From the NCBI GenBank assembly GCA_030616365.1, contig JAUWXM010000013.1, positions 1 to 18,901 on the forward strand: a stretch of 18,901 nucleotides of DNA, in the 5' to 3' direction. The stretch is from a bacterium. GTDB taxonomy: Bacteria; UBP18; UBA7526. Below the pieces are notes generated by a model. It was not told where the DNA came from. It made no database searches and saw only the letters and a list, made by a program, of their open reading frames with translations. Shown here one piece after another: positions 1 to 6,536 of this stretch; the stretch's first letter is position 1; the number at the start of each line of letters is the position of its first letter. A program made the translations under genes and the position numbers.

Positions 1-489
1 GCTAAGGAGATAAGGCAGTGGTATGGAACCAAGTATCTTCCTGAGATTGGAGAGAGGTTAAGTCCCAAAAATAAGGGCTTTATGGTCTCTCATAATGAGA
101 ATTATTCTGTTCTAATCGAATCCTTGGGGGTTTGCAAGTATGGGACCATGGTTCCTCCTGCTCTCTACTATGAAGATATTATAAAAGCCATAGAGGTAAC
201 TATGGGCTGGAAGTTTACCGAAAAAGAATTAAAGAAGATTGGAGAAAGAATCGTTAACCTCAATAGGCTCTTTAATGTTAGAGAAGGAATCACTCGTAAG
301 GACGATTCCTTGCCCGATAGATTGACCAAGGAACCCGCACCCTTAGGGGTTCCCAAGGGCCAGGTAGTAGAACTCGACCAGATGCTCGATGAATACTACC
401 AGTATCGCGGCTGGGACAAAAAGACTGGTAAACCCACTAAGAAGAAACTGAAGGAACTGGGATTAGAGCAAGAAGCAAAAAAAATATAA
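1..489 (+). CDS. Aldehyde ferredoxin oxidoreductase family protein, C-terminal part (5' end outside window)
   Basis: The frame is open from base 1, giving 162 residues of the C-terminal end of a tungsten/molybdenum bis-pterin aldehyde oxidoreductase. Visible family marks are the C-terminal segment around SLGVCKYG, whose Cys is the likely fourth ligand of the [4Fe-4S] cluster, followed by the helical tail with LFNVREG and the end motif LTKEPAPLGVPKGQVV. The tail aligns without difficulty to the last ~150 residues of the full AOR at 8301-10274 (CKYGVMWPP, CFNVRLGWSKKNDALHPRFTEEP), so the two are paralogues of one subfamily, clearly diverged. The enzyme would oxidise an aldehyde to a carboxylic acid in the cytoplasm with ferredoxin-type acceptors. 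The N-terminal tungstopterin domain lies upstream, so the substrate class cannot be judged. The next gene starts 21 bp downstream and may be cotranscribed. Confidence 0.93.
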   Translation, partial: AKEIRQWYGTKYLPEIGERLSPKNKGFMVSHNENYSVLIESLGVCKYGTMVPPALYYEDIIKAIEVTMGWKFTEKELKKIGERIVNLNRLFNVREGITRKDDSLPDRLTKEPAPLGVPKGQVVELDQMLDEYYQYRGWDKKTGKPTKKKLKELGLEQEAKKI

Positions 490-510
490 AATAAAGAAAG
501 GACATTACTT

Positions 511-873
511 ATGGTTAACATTCTTTTTTACCTCTTATTAGGTCTGGGAGCAGGAGTCTTAAGCGGCTTAATCGGGATAGGAGGAGGGGTAATCATCATC
601 CCAGCCTTGGTCTACCTTTTCAGGCTTACCCAACATCAAGCCCAGGGAACAACCCTGGCTCTGCTAGTTCCCCCCATCGGCCTGCTTGCCGCCTGGACCT
701 ACTATAAGCACGGGCACGTGGATTTGAAGATTGCCGCCTTTATATGTCTGGGCTTCTTCATAGGTGGTTTAGTAGGCGCCCGAGCAGCCGTCGAGATATC
801 CGGCGAAGTGCTCAGGAGGGTTTTTGGATGCGCTCTATTATTTTTGGCTCTAAGGATGATTTTGGGAAAGTGA
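511..873 (+). CDS. TSUP (TauE/SafE-type) membrane permease, half-length
   Basis: This 120-residue hydrophobic protein begins with the glycine-rich helix typical of the TauE/SafE family (GLGAGVLSGLIGIGGGVIIIP, residues about 11-31) and has about four membrane segments. Most family members are 240-270 residues made of two such halves. This is one half, as in known short members that presumably dimerise, and no second half follows. The family exports sulfur-containing or organic anions such as sulfite, sulfoacetate or carboxylates, but the substrate cannot be read from the sequence. Its position 21 bp after an AOR gene suggests, without proving, that it might move the acid product or a related anion. 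The start is an ATG preceded by AGAAAGGA at good spacing. Confidence 0.85.
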   Translation: MVNILFYLLLGLGAGVLSGLIGIGGGVIIIPALVYLFRLTQHQAQGTTLALLVPPIGLLAAWTYYKHGHVDLKIAAFICLGFFIGGLVGARAAVEISGEVLRRVFGCALLFLALRMILGK

Positions 874-894
874 CGTTTTGTAGGTGAGGAAAGG

Positions 895-960
895 CATTTC
901 CGCATGCCCGCTAAAGCGGGATTCTGGCCAAAGCCAGAATAGCCCGGGCATTCGGGAATG
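895..960. repeat. Cloverleaf-like palindromic intergenic repeat
   Basis: An outer stem pairs 895-910 with 945-960 (14 of 16 positions complementary) and encloses two hairpins: 907-920 (CCCGCT-AA-AGCGGG, sharing its first bases with the outer stem) and 921-940 (ATTCTGGC-CAAA-GCCAGAAT, perfect 8-bp stem). It resembles the dispersed GTCATTCCCG-type palindromes found in many bacterial genomes, which are small non-coding mobile repeats. It lies between two genes on the same strand and could also act as a weak terminator or mRNA-stabilising structure, though no T-tract follows. Confidence 0.7.
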
Positions 961-1046
961 ACAAAAATAATGGGAAATTAATAAGTAAGAAAAAACCACT
1001 GTATACTGCATTTAGGAAGTAAAAAATTCCTGAGGAGAAAATAGTT

Positions 1047-1895
1047 ATGTTAAAGAACACTACACTAAAGGTATTGGGACTATTGACAGTAGGAATAGTA
1101 TTAACCAGCACCTCATTCGCCAAAAAACAGGATGAGATTGCGAAGAATATTAAGAGAATAAGAAGTAATGTTGTCGCCCGACAAGAAGAGGGCGCACGAA
1201 ACTTAGTTGCCATCGGTGAGTCAGCCGTTCCCTCTGTTATTGAAGTACTAAAAAAGGATAGGAAATGGTATGCCAGAAGAATGGCGGCATTTGTTTTAGG
1301 TGCAATGAGAAGCAAAACCGCTGTTCCCTCGTTGATTAAGGCCCTTAAGGATGGCCATAGAAATGTCCGGGGTCAGGCAGCCCGCTCCTTAGGTCAGATA
1401 GGGGATAAATCTGCTATACCCCATTTAATAGAGGTAATTGAGAATAAAAAGGAGAGGGCGCTGGTGAGGAAAATCGCTACTTGGGCTTTAGGAACGACCG
1501 GTGATCCTGAGGTGGTACCCCGATTGATAAAGTATCTTGAGGATGCAAAAGTGCATAAATTTGTCCGTTGGGGTTCCGCTCTTGCCTTAGGGGAGACTGG
1601 AGATAAAAGAGCACTGCCTTCTTTAATAAAAGCCTTAAAAGACGAAGCCCGCGAGGTAAGAAGGAGTGCCGCACTTGCTCTTGGGATGCTCGGTAATCCA
1701 GAAGCCATTCCCGCATTAACTGAAGCATTGGAGGACACGAAATCCGATGTTCGTCGCAATGCAGCAATGGCCCTTCATGACATCGGCGATGTCAGTGCCC
1801 TCCCCGCTTTGGAAAAAGCGCTCGAAGAAGAAAAAGATAAAGAGGTCAGAAATTTCATTGAAAAGGCCATTGATAAATTAAAGTCTAAAAGATAG
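1047..1895 (+). CDS. Exported HEAT-repeat (PBS-lyase-type) protein
   Basis: This 282-residue protein has an N-terminal signal peptide (residues 1 to about 25, hydrophobic core VLGLLTVGIVLTS, likely cleavage after SFA). It continues with about six to seven tandem HEAT repeats of ~31-33 residues with the consensus AxPxLIxALxDxxxxVRxxAAxALGxIGD. Such repeats form a curved helical solenoid used for protein-protein contacts; no enzymatic motif is seen. With the signal peptide it should act in the periplasm or outside the cytoplasmic membrane. GAGGAGA lies 8-10 bases before the ATG and fixes the start. The cloverleaf repeat sits just upstream, so it is probably its own transcription unit. A second exported helical-repeat protein lies at 2519-3565. 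The partner is unknown. Confidence 0.85.
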   Translation: MLKNTTLKVLGLLTVGIVLTSTSFAKKQDEIAKNIKRIRSNVVARQEEGARNLVAIGESAVPSVIEVLKKDRKWYARRMAAFVLGAMRSKTAVPSLIKALKDGHRNVRGQAARSLGQIGDKSAIPHLIEVIENKKERALVRKIATWALGTTGDPEVVPRLIKYLEDAKVHKFVRWGSALALGETGDKRALPSLIKALKDEAREVRRSAALALGMLGNPEAIPALTEALEDTKSDVRRNAAMALHDIGDVSALPALEKALEEEKDKEVRNFIEKAIDKLKSKR

Positions 1896-1924
1896 CAGGA
1901 ATTAACAAATATAGTTAACATTTT

Positions 1925-2320
1925 ATGATAAAAACCAAAGAACCAGCATTTGTGATACAGGAGCACCGGGCAACCCACCTGCATTATGACTTCAGACTGG
2001 AGATGGATGGGGTTCTGAAGAGCTGGGCCATTCCCAAAGAGCCCTCTATGGATCCAAAAGTAAAACGTCTGGCTATACGAGTAGAAGACCATAAACTGGG
2101 ATATGAGAATTTTGAGGGAGTTATCCCAGAAGGAATGTATGGTGCTGGTCCGGTTAAGATATGGGATAAAGGAAGCTATGAACTAAAAGCAAGAACCGGG
2201 GATAAAATAATTTTTAACTTGAATGGCAAAAAACTCAAAGGTGAGTTCTTCTTAGTAAAATTCAAAAAGGCAGGACCAAAAAGCTGGCTCTTCTTCAAAA
2301 CAAGTAAAAAGATAGATTGA
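1925..2320 (+). CDS. Stand-alone DNA-ligase-D-type 3'-phosphoesterase
   Basis: This 131-residue protein corresponds to the LigD phosphoesterase (PE) domain, which trims 3'-ribonucleotides and 3'-phosphates from DNA ends in Ku/LigD end joining. The metal- and substrate-binding residues known for Pseudomonas LigD are all present at the right spacing: His14, His20, Asp22 and Arg24 in QEHRATHLHYDFRLE, and His56 and Tyr60 in VEDHKLGYENFEG. The conserved IPEGMYGAGPVKIWDKG follows. In LigD the domain is fused to ligase and polymerase domains. Here it is free, as in many archaea and some bacteria, and no ku, ligase or polymerase gene lies nearby. No strong ribosome-binding site precedes the ATG; the start is chosen because it leaves the usual short leader before the QEH motif. 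It is probably a clean-up nuclease in DNA repair. Confidence 0.9.
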   Translation: MIKTKEPAFVIQEHRATHLHYDFRLEMDGVLKSWAIPKEPSMDPKVKRLAIRVEDHKLGYENFEGVIPEGMYGAGPVKIWDKGSYELKARTGDKIIFNLNGKKLKGEFFLVKFKKAGPKSWLFFKTSKKID

Positions 2321-2493
2321 AATTTGGCGTTTTTGAACCCAAAGAGATTTATTATCACAAGTCAAGATTTATCCCGTTAGAGGGCAAAGTCTCTCTAATG
2401 GGACCTGACCCTTTTACTAATGCTATCTGGGCTAAACTGAATGAGATATACGGTCACGAAAGTGTTGATTGGGCTCATTCCGAAAGCCAATAA
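2317..2493 (+). CDS. Possible 58-codon protein of unknown function
   Basis: A continuous frame runs from a TTG at 2317, overlapping the end of the phosphoesterase gene, to TAA at 2491-2493. The predicted protein has balanced composition, contains FGVFEPKEIYYHKSRFIPLE and SLMGPDPFTNAIWAKLNEIY, and ends in HESVDWAHSESQ. It looks more like real protein than random translation, with three Trp/His-rich stretches and few rare codons. I do not recognise a family. It may be a small gene, translationally coupled to the one before, or the tail of a lost longer gene. A start at ATG 2398 would leave only 31 residues. There is no good ribosome-binding site for either start. Confidence 0.35.
   Translation: MKFGVFEPKEIYYHKSRFIPLEGKVSLMGPDPFTNAIWAKLNEIYGHESVDWAHSESQ
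2373..2402. repeat. 12-bp stem hairpin (possible REP-like element)
   Basis: CCCGTTAGAGGG (2373-2384) pairs with CTCTCTAATGGG (2391-2402) with two G-T wobbles and a 6-base loop, followed by ACCTGACCCTTTT. It lies inside the small putative frame at 2317-2493, so it may argue against that frame being a gene. It may serve as a terminator after the phosphoesterase gene or be a dispersed palindrome. Confidence 0.45.
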
Positions 2494-2518
2494 GAATAAT
2501 TTTTTTCTGGAGGTCACA

Positions 2519-3565
2519 ATGAAAAAAGATAATTTTAAAAGAAAATGTTTAATTTATCTATGTGGTATTTCTATTACTATTGGAGTTTTCGGAGTTTCGC
2601 ATCCACAAGCTGACGGTATACCTAAAACCACAAAACAAAAAATTGAAGATGCAAAAAAAATATGGGAAATAGAAAATCTTTATAAGAAAACAGATGAAAA
2701 ATCAATGTTAAAACTGAGCCTATTTTTAGAAGATGAGAATAGAGGCATTAGGAGAATTGCTTCGCGGAAACTTGTTTTATTAAACGATAAAAAGGCTGTT
2801 AGATATCTAAAAGAAGCTAAAAAGGACGATATGAAAGGTATGTCTAAAATTGCTGATATTCTAATAAAGTTGAAAAATAAGAAAGAGGAAGAAATCTGTG
2901 AAGAAATCTTGGCCTTAAAGAAGAATGAAATTGAAATATACGAAAATAAAGTGAAAATTCTGGATTTGGCAAAGAAGAAAGAAGAAAAAGAAAAAATCTT
3001 TAGTTTTTTAAGAAAACATAGAATAGAAAGTTCGGGAGACGAGTTCGTTTACATTTTTTGTGAGCGAGGATGGGTTGACCGTCTTCCTGTCGATATGAAA
3101 AAATATCCTAAGTTAACAAGGATTGTCAAATATCATCACGAAGTTGCATACATAAGGATAAAAGAAAGAATCAATAAACTGCCGGTGAAAAAAAGAAAAA
3201 AGGAATTGGTAAATTTACTAACAAATTGGAGAAGTGTCTTTGAATATGAAGCTGCTATTCGTCTTTTAGCAGAGATAGGCAATGAAATAATTCCCGATAT
3301 TTTGAAAATGTTTGATGATCCAGCAAATATGCCGCCAAAAATTCCTCCACCTTTCGAGAAAAGTCATACGACTTACCATATTCTTCTTACTGTATTAAAA
3401 ACTACCCCAGATAATAGGTCACTTAAGAAATTAAATGAACTAGCAAGTAGTAATAACGAATTTATTTCTAAAAAAGCAAGGGAAACTTTAGAGTGGATAA
3501 AAAGTGGGGTACCTTATCCCTTTAAGTATGAAAGAGTACTATTAGCCAGTCCGGATGAATACTGA
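2519..3565 (+). CDS. Exported alpha-helical (HEAT-like) repeat protein, AT-rich
   Basis: This is a 348-residue lysine/glutamate-rich protein. The frame is open 26 codons further upstream, but the start is set at ATG 2519 because GGAGG sits 5 bases before it and a signal peptide follows directly (KRKCLIYLCGISITIGVFGV, cleavage probably near QADG). Residues ~40-100 and ~250-310 show degenerate HEAT-like helical pairs (MLKLSLFLEDENRGIRRIAS; AAIRLLAEIGNEIIPDILKM), with a charged helical middle. No catalytic motif is seen. Coding sequence is noticeably more AT-rich than the HEAT protein at 1047-1895, suggesting separate origins. It may be a secreted scaffold or adaptor; the function is unknown. 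Confidence 0.75.
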   Translation: MKKDNFKRKCLIYLCGISITIGVFGVSHPQADGIPKTTKQKIEDAKKIWEIENLYKKTDEKSMLKLSLFLEDENRGIRRIASRKLVLLNDKKAVRYLKEAKKDDMKGMSKIADILIKLKNKKEEEICEEILALKKNEIEIYENKVKILDLAKKKEEKEKIFSFLRKHRIESSGDEFVYIFCERGWVDRLPVDMKKYPKLTRIVKYHHEVAYIRIKERINKLPVKKRKKELVNLLTNWRSVFEYEAAIRLLAEIGNEIIPDILKMFDDPANMPPKIPPPFEKSHTTYHILLTVLKTTPDNRSLKKLNELASSNNEFISKKARETLEWIKSGVPYPFKYERVLLASPDEY

Positions 3566-3651
3566 TTTGAAGAAATTTTGAGAAATTAAAAGTCAAGAAA
3601 ATTTTTGCAAGGCCCGTTAAATTTTTGAAAAAGCATAGAAGGAATCAGGTC

Positions 3652-3734
3652 TTGACATTTGACATTGAATGATTACTTCATCACTGTAATCATTTCTAAA
3701 AATCACTGTAATCAATTTTCTCGGAGGAAATTCC
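3652..3734 (+). promoter_or_regulatory. Candidate promoter/operator and ribosome-binding site of a truncated ferredoxin gene
   Basis: Two overlapping TTGACA hexamers lie at 3652-3657 and 3659-3664, but no convincing -10 box stands at 17 bases. The 13-mer ATCACTGTAATCA occurs twice, at 3680-3692 and 3702-3714, 22 bp apart (about two helical turns). The first copy also forms an inverted repeat, TGATTAC (3670-3676) with GTAATCA (3686-3692). TCGGAGGAA then gives a strong ribosome-binding site before the ATG at 3735. This arrangement suits a dimeric regulator. The ferredoxin gene it served is now truncated, so it may today drive the glycosidase genes that follow. Confidence 0.4.
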
Positions 3735-3908
3735 ATGAAAATCCTAAACATTGATGCCGAAAAATGTAGTGGGTGTCGCTTGTGTGAGCTGGCCTGCGCC
3801 TTCAGTAAGGAGAAGAGGATTATTCCTAAGGGTGTTTGGTCCAGTTTTAGCATTAGAGCTGGCATTGCTCCTGACAATGAAATTGATAACTTTATAGAAG
3901 TAACATGA
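3735..3908 (+). pseudogene. Truncated, chimeric ferredoxin gene (5' ferredoxin joined to membrane-gene 3' end)
   Basis: The first 31 codons (3735-3827) are nearly identical in protein to the start of the ferredoxin at 7234. They read MKILNIDAEKCSGCRLCELA and end KEKRIIP, with one Thr-to-Ser change among mostly silent differences. After codon 31 homology stops and the frame reads through DNA homologous to the 3' end of the membrane-protein gene at 6533-7225, in a different frame, giving 26 unrelated residues. One complete C-x2-C-x2-C-x3-C motif (Cys11, 14, 17, 21) remains of the four in the intact paralogue. The TGA at 3906-3908 overlaps the ATG of the next gene, and a strong GGAGG site precedes this ORF. 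It may therefore still be translated as a 57-residue leader that couples to the glycosidase gene. Confidence 0.8.
3835..3897 (+). pseudogene. Remnant: last 20 codons of a membrane-protein gene
   Basis: Read in the frame of 3835, this gives FGPVLALELALLLTMKLITL and a TAG stop. It matches LGPVFALELALLLTINLIIL, the last 20 residues of the intact membrane protein ending at 7225. DNA similarity continues past the stop to the ATGAAAA of the following gene (3905 here, 7234 there). Many differences are conservative or silent, so this was a working, already diverged paralogue before its 5' part was lost. Confidence 0.75.
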
Positions 3909-5407
3909 AAACGAAAATTTTAATTATTTTAATAGTTTTAATTAGTGTGGGTATTTTAGGGTTTTTTATTTGGAAAAATATTTCTGTTCCTGAAGAAAAA
4001 TTAAAAGAAGAGGAAGAAGCTCCGCTTGCAGAAGTGGAAGAAGGGGAACCTGGATTTGAATGGTTTCAGACGGGAAATACACGGGCCATAACCCAGCTAC
4101 AACCCAAGCAATCCCATGAACTCGAAAACAATCGCATTATGAATGGAGCGGGGCAAATGTTGGGTCTTGAAGACGAACCCGACCCGAACGTTCGGAAGCA
4201 GGACGTAGATCAGTTCATCGATATAGAAAACAATCTGGGAGTAAAGCGGGTTCGCTTGTCCATTGATTGGTTTGATTGGTGTGAAGTAGAGAAAACCGGG
4301 GTATACTCCAAAAATTACATCGACCCCAACTACGATAGAGCAATAACGGGTCTGGCCGACAACGACATAAAAATCACCTACGTCTTGGTCTTTTGGGACG
4401 AAACAATCCAAGTTGGAGAAAACTACTATAGGTTCAAGACGGAGGACGAGATACAGCGCTACCTCGATTACGCACAGTTCATCGTTAGCCACTTCAGGGG
4501 TCGCATAGAATACTATGAAATACTGAATGAACCGAACGCCGGGTTGGGTATCCATCGAGAGCCGGTAGGCACCCAACAAGATGTAGAAGTAGATGACTAC
4601 ATAAATCTGGTCAGACGTGTCGTCCCCGTCATCCGCCAAGCGGACCCGGAGGCGAAAATCGTGGTTGGAGCTGTCACCGCTTTATTATGTCGTATTGAAG
4701 ATGTCGCCCGCCTCGACCCATTCGCTCGCGAATACCTTTTCAGCATTCTAGAGTCGGATGTGATGCCTCTGGTGGACGCGGTTTCTTGGCATGCTCTGGG
4801 CGGAACGTCACCGGGATATGCGGAGGAGTACTACTACAGCTATCCGGCTATAGTCGAGAATATCAAGGACGTAGCTTCCGCCCACGGCTTTGAGGGTGAA
4901 TACATAGGCGATGAACTGCATTGGCGGAGCCCCGAAACCCCCCATCCCCATGAATACGATGAATACAGTAAGACAGTAGCTGCGAAATATCTTGCCCGGG
5001 GCATCGTGATGCACTTGGGCATGAATTGTTACGCGGGGATCGCCGAGGATCTCTCTCGCCCCCTTAAAAGGAGTGTAGTCCAAAGCCTATCTATACTTAT
5101 GGCTGGAGCCGAAGCGATAAGTTTGCCGATAGAGATACAGAGCGAGGCAACAAACATAATAAGCTATAGTTTTTCTTTGTCAAATGGCGATAATCTAATA
5201 GCACTTTGGACAGATGGTGTAGCAGTTGATGAGGATCCTGGTGTGAAAGCTAATTTAACTTTCTCTGGTTTTAGTAGCAAGGAGATTATAGGTATTGATA
5301 TTTTAAATGGTTATATACAACCCCTAATAACTGAAGGGGATAGTATTAAGGATTTAATTGTCAGAGATTATCCTTTAATACTTCGTATCAGCGAATCCAA
5401 CAAATGA
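3905..5407 (+). CDS. Membrane-anchored TIM-barrel glycoside hydrolase-like protein (clan GH-A, GH39/PslG-like)
   Basis: This 500-residue protein has an N-terminal anchor helix (residues 5-23), an acidic linker (about 29-50) and a clan-A type (beta/alpha)8 barrel (about 75-400). The acid/base motif is ILNEPN (Glu209), and the likely nucleophile is Glu337 in YIGDELHW, 128 residues later, as expected for strands 4 and 7. A C-terminal beta-rich segment (about 410-500) resembles the small beta-domain of GH39/GH51 enzymes. It should cleave or remodel a polysaccharide outside the cytoplasmic membrane. PslG-like exopolysaccharide hydrolases share this layout, but the substrate is unknown. The start overlaps the preceding chimeric ferredoxin frame by ATGA. 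Codons are GC-rich from about 4060 to 5110 but AT-rich on both sides, which suggests a domain acquired separately. Confidence 0.82.
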   Translation: MKTKILIILIVLISVGILGFFIWKNISVPEEKLKEEEEAPLAEVEEGEPGFEWFQTGNTRAITQLQPKQSHELENNRIMNGAGQMLGLEDEPDPNVRKQDVDQFIDIENNLGVKRVRLSIDWFDWCEVEKTGVYSKNYIDPNYDRAITGLADNDIKITYVLVFWDETIQVGENYYRFKTEDEIQRYLDYAQFIVSHFRGRIEYYEILNEPNAGLGIHREPVGTQQDVEVDDYINLVRRVVPVIRQADPEAKIVVGAVTALLCRIEDVARLDPFAREYLFSILESDVMPLVDAVSWHALGGTSPGYAEEYYYSYPAIVENIKDVASAHGFEGEYIGDELHWRSPETPHPHEYDEYSKTVAAKYLARGIVMHLGMNCYAGIAEDLSRPLKRSVVQSLSILMAGAEAISLPIEIQSEATNIISYSFSLSNGDNLIALWTDGVAVDEDPGVKANLTFSGFSSKEIIGIDILNGYIQPLITEGDSIKDLIVRDYPLILRISESNK

Positions 5408-5420
5408 TTGTTGGGTTTTC
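5397..5420 (+). terminator. Possible intrinsic terminator over the glycosidase stop codon
   Basis: CCAACAA (5397-5403) pairs with TTGTTGG (5408-5414) around a 4-base loop containing the stop codon, followed by GTTTTC. The stem is short and AT-rich and the T-run is only four bases, so it is weak. It could reduce read-through into the next gene. Confidence 0.35.
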
Positions 5421-5447
5421 TACGTCGAATGTGTTAAGATTTAGTTA

Positions 5448-6536
5448 ATGGAAGGTGATATTTTGGAGAAGATTAAGAATTTCATCAAAAGCCCTCGCGT
5501 TTTTGCTCCAATTTTGGCATATCTAATTTTGCTGGGCCCAACCCTTTATCTCTACTCGGGCTCTCCACCGGAAACCGAAGTGCAGATTTACAAGGGTGCT
5601 TGGTGCTTTTTTATATCTCCCAACCTCTTGGCCGGGCTGAAGGATATAGGGGTGAATACAGTCCAAATCGGGGGTGCTTCTAAAGCTTTCGAATTTCCAG
5701 ATATAAGAGAGCTTGTAGTCGCTAACATCCAAACCGCCCATAGAAATGGTTTGAAAGTTTTTTTAACTCTGTCGGGGTCCGCGTCGGGGACCCCGACCAA
5801 GGAAAAGATATATTTAGAAGATTTGAACTCCAGAATCATCGAGTACGCCAAAATAGCGGAGAGATACGAGGTTGAATTCTTCGCCCCTTTAAATGAGCCA
5901 GGCTTTATGAGCAAGTATCCACTTGAAGAAAATAAAGATCCTGAAAAGTGGGCGCAAGAGGTCCTCCCCCAAATAAGAGAGGCTTACCCAGAGTTTGCAA
6001 AAAAGCGTGTACTTGAAGAAGATATATATGGTGAGATGTGGGCGCAAGAGGTCCTACCCGGAATAAAAGAGGCTTACCCAGACTTTGCAGAAAAGTATCC
6101 ACTTGTAAAAAATGTAGATGCTGAGAAGTGGGCGCAAGATATCCTCCCCAGAATAAAAGAGGTTTACCACGGTGAGGTCATTTGGAGGGCAGATGAATTA
6201 TATTGGTCCACAGACTACTCAGGATATGATTACATTGGATTTACCGTCAGCCCAATCGGCGTGGGGCTAGAAGAGTATCCTCAATATATTGACAGAGCAT
6301 TGGATGAAGCTCTTGAAATTGCGGAAAGGGACAATTGCAAAGGAGTCATGATTGCCGAATCTTTCGCGTGGGAGTCGGTGCCCGGACATAGTGAAGAAGA
6401 AGTTGTGAGGGCCTTTGAGATACCCTTTGAAAGGGGAGAGAATAAAGCCGTTGGATTTTTCCCTAACTTCGGGGAGTTTACCATGTCAAGAAAGGTAATG
6501 GAGATGATTAGCAGATGGTACAAAGAAATACTATGA
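5448..6536 (+). CDS. Membrane-anchored GH113-like TIM-barrel protein with triplicated helix
   Basis: This protein of up to 362 residues has an anchor helix (about 18-36) and a clan GH-A type barrel: KGAWCFF on strand 1, VFLTLSG, FFAPLNEP with acid/base Glu150, DYIGFTVSP, and GVMIAESF with likely nucleophile Glu304. The segment WAQDILPRIKEVYHGEVIWR followed by DYIGF resembles GH113 beta-mannanases and relatives, but the overall match is inferred. Between Glu150 and DYIGF, a 30-residue helix unit occurs three times (156-245) where relatives have one. ATG 5448 has no clear ribosome-binding site, while TTG 5463 has GGAAGGTGAT at ideal distance, so the true start may be 5463 (357 residues). The last codons overlap the next gene by ATGA. 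It probably acts on extracytoplasmic glycan with its neighbour. Confidence 0.78.
   Translation: MEGDILEKIKNFIKSPRVFAPILAYLILLGPTLYLYSGSPPETEVQIYKGAWCFFISPNLLAGLKDIGVNTVQIGGASKAFEFPDIRELVVANIQTAHRNGLKVFLTLSGSASGTPTKEKIYLEDLNSRIIEYAKIAERYEVEFFAPLNEPGFMSKYPLEENKDPEKWAQEVLPQIREAYPEFAKKRVLEEDIYGEMWAQEVLPGIKEAYPDFAEKYPLVKNVDAEKWAQDILPRIKEVYHGEVIWRADELYWSTDYSGYDYIGFTVSPIGVGLEEYPQYIDRALDEALEIAERDNCKGVMIAESFAWESVPGHSEEEVVRAFEIPFERGENKAVGFFPNFGEFTMSRKVMEMISRWYKEIL
5913..6182 (+). repeat. Three tandem 90-bp coding repeats
   Basis: Units are 5913-6002, 6003-6092 and 6093-6182, each exactly 90 bp, that is 30 codons. The best conserved part, TGGGCGCAAGA followed by a TCCTCCCC-like run, starts at 5949, 6039 and 6129. 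Units 1 and 3 both begin AAGTATCCACTT, and unit 2 has diverged there (AAGCGTGTACTT). The encoded unit is K(Y/R)-(P/V)-L-E/V-...-WAQEVLPxIKEAYPxFA. Confidence 0.9.

Noticed and set aside
895..960. tRNA gene
   Set aside because: The cloverleaf outline lacks tRNA invariants such as the T-loop GTTCRA and an anticodon arm of the right size.
4097..4639. 180-codon open frame on the minus strand
   Set aside because: It is a shadow of the GC-richer middle of the glycosidase gene, whose sense frame holds the catalytic motif.
5913..6182. CRISPR-like array
   Set aside because: Units are adjacent without spacers, 90 bp long and in frame inside a gene.
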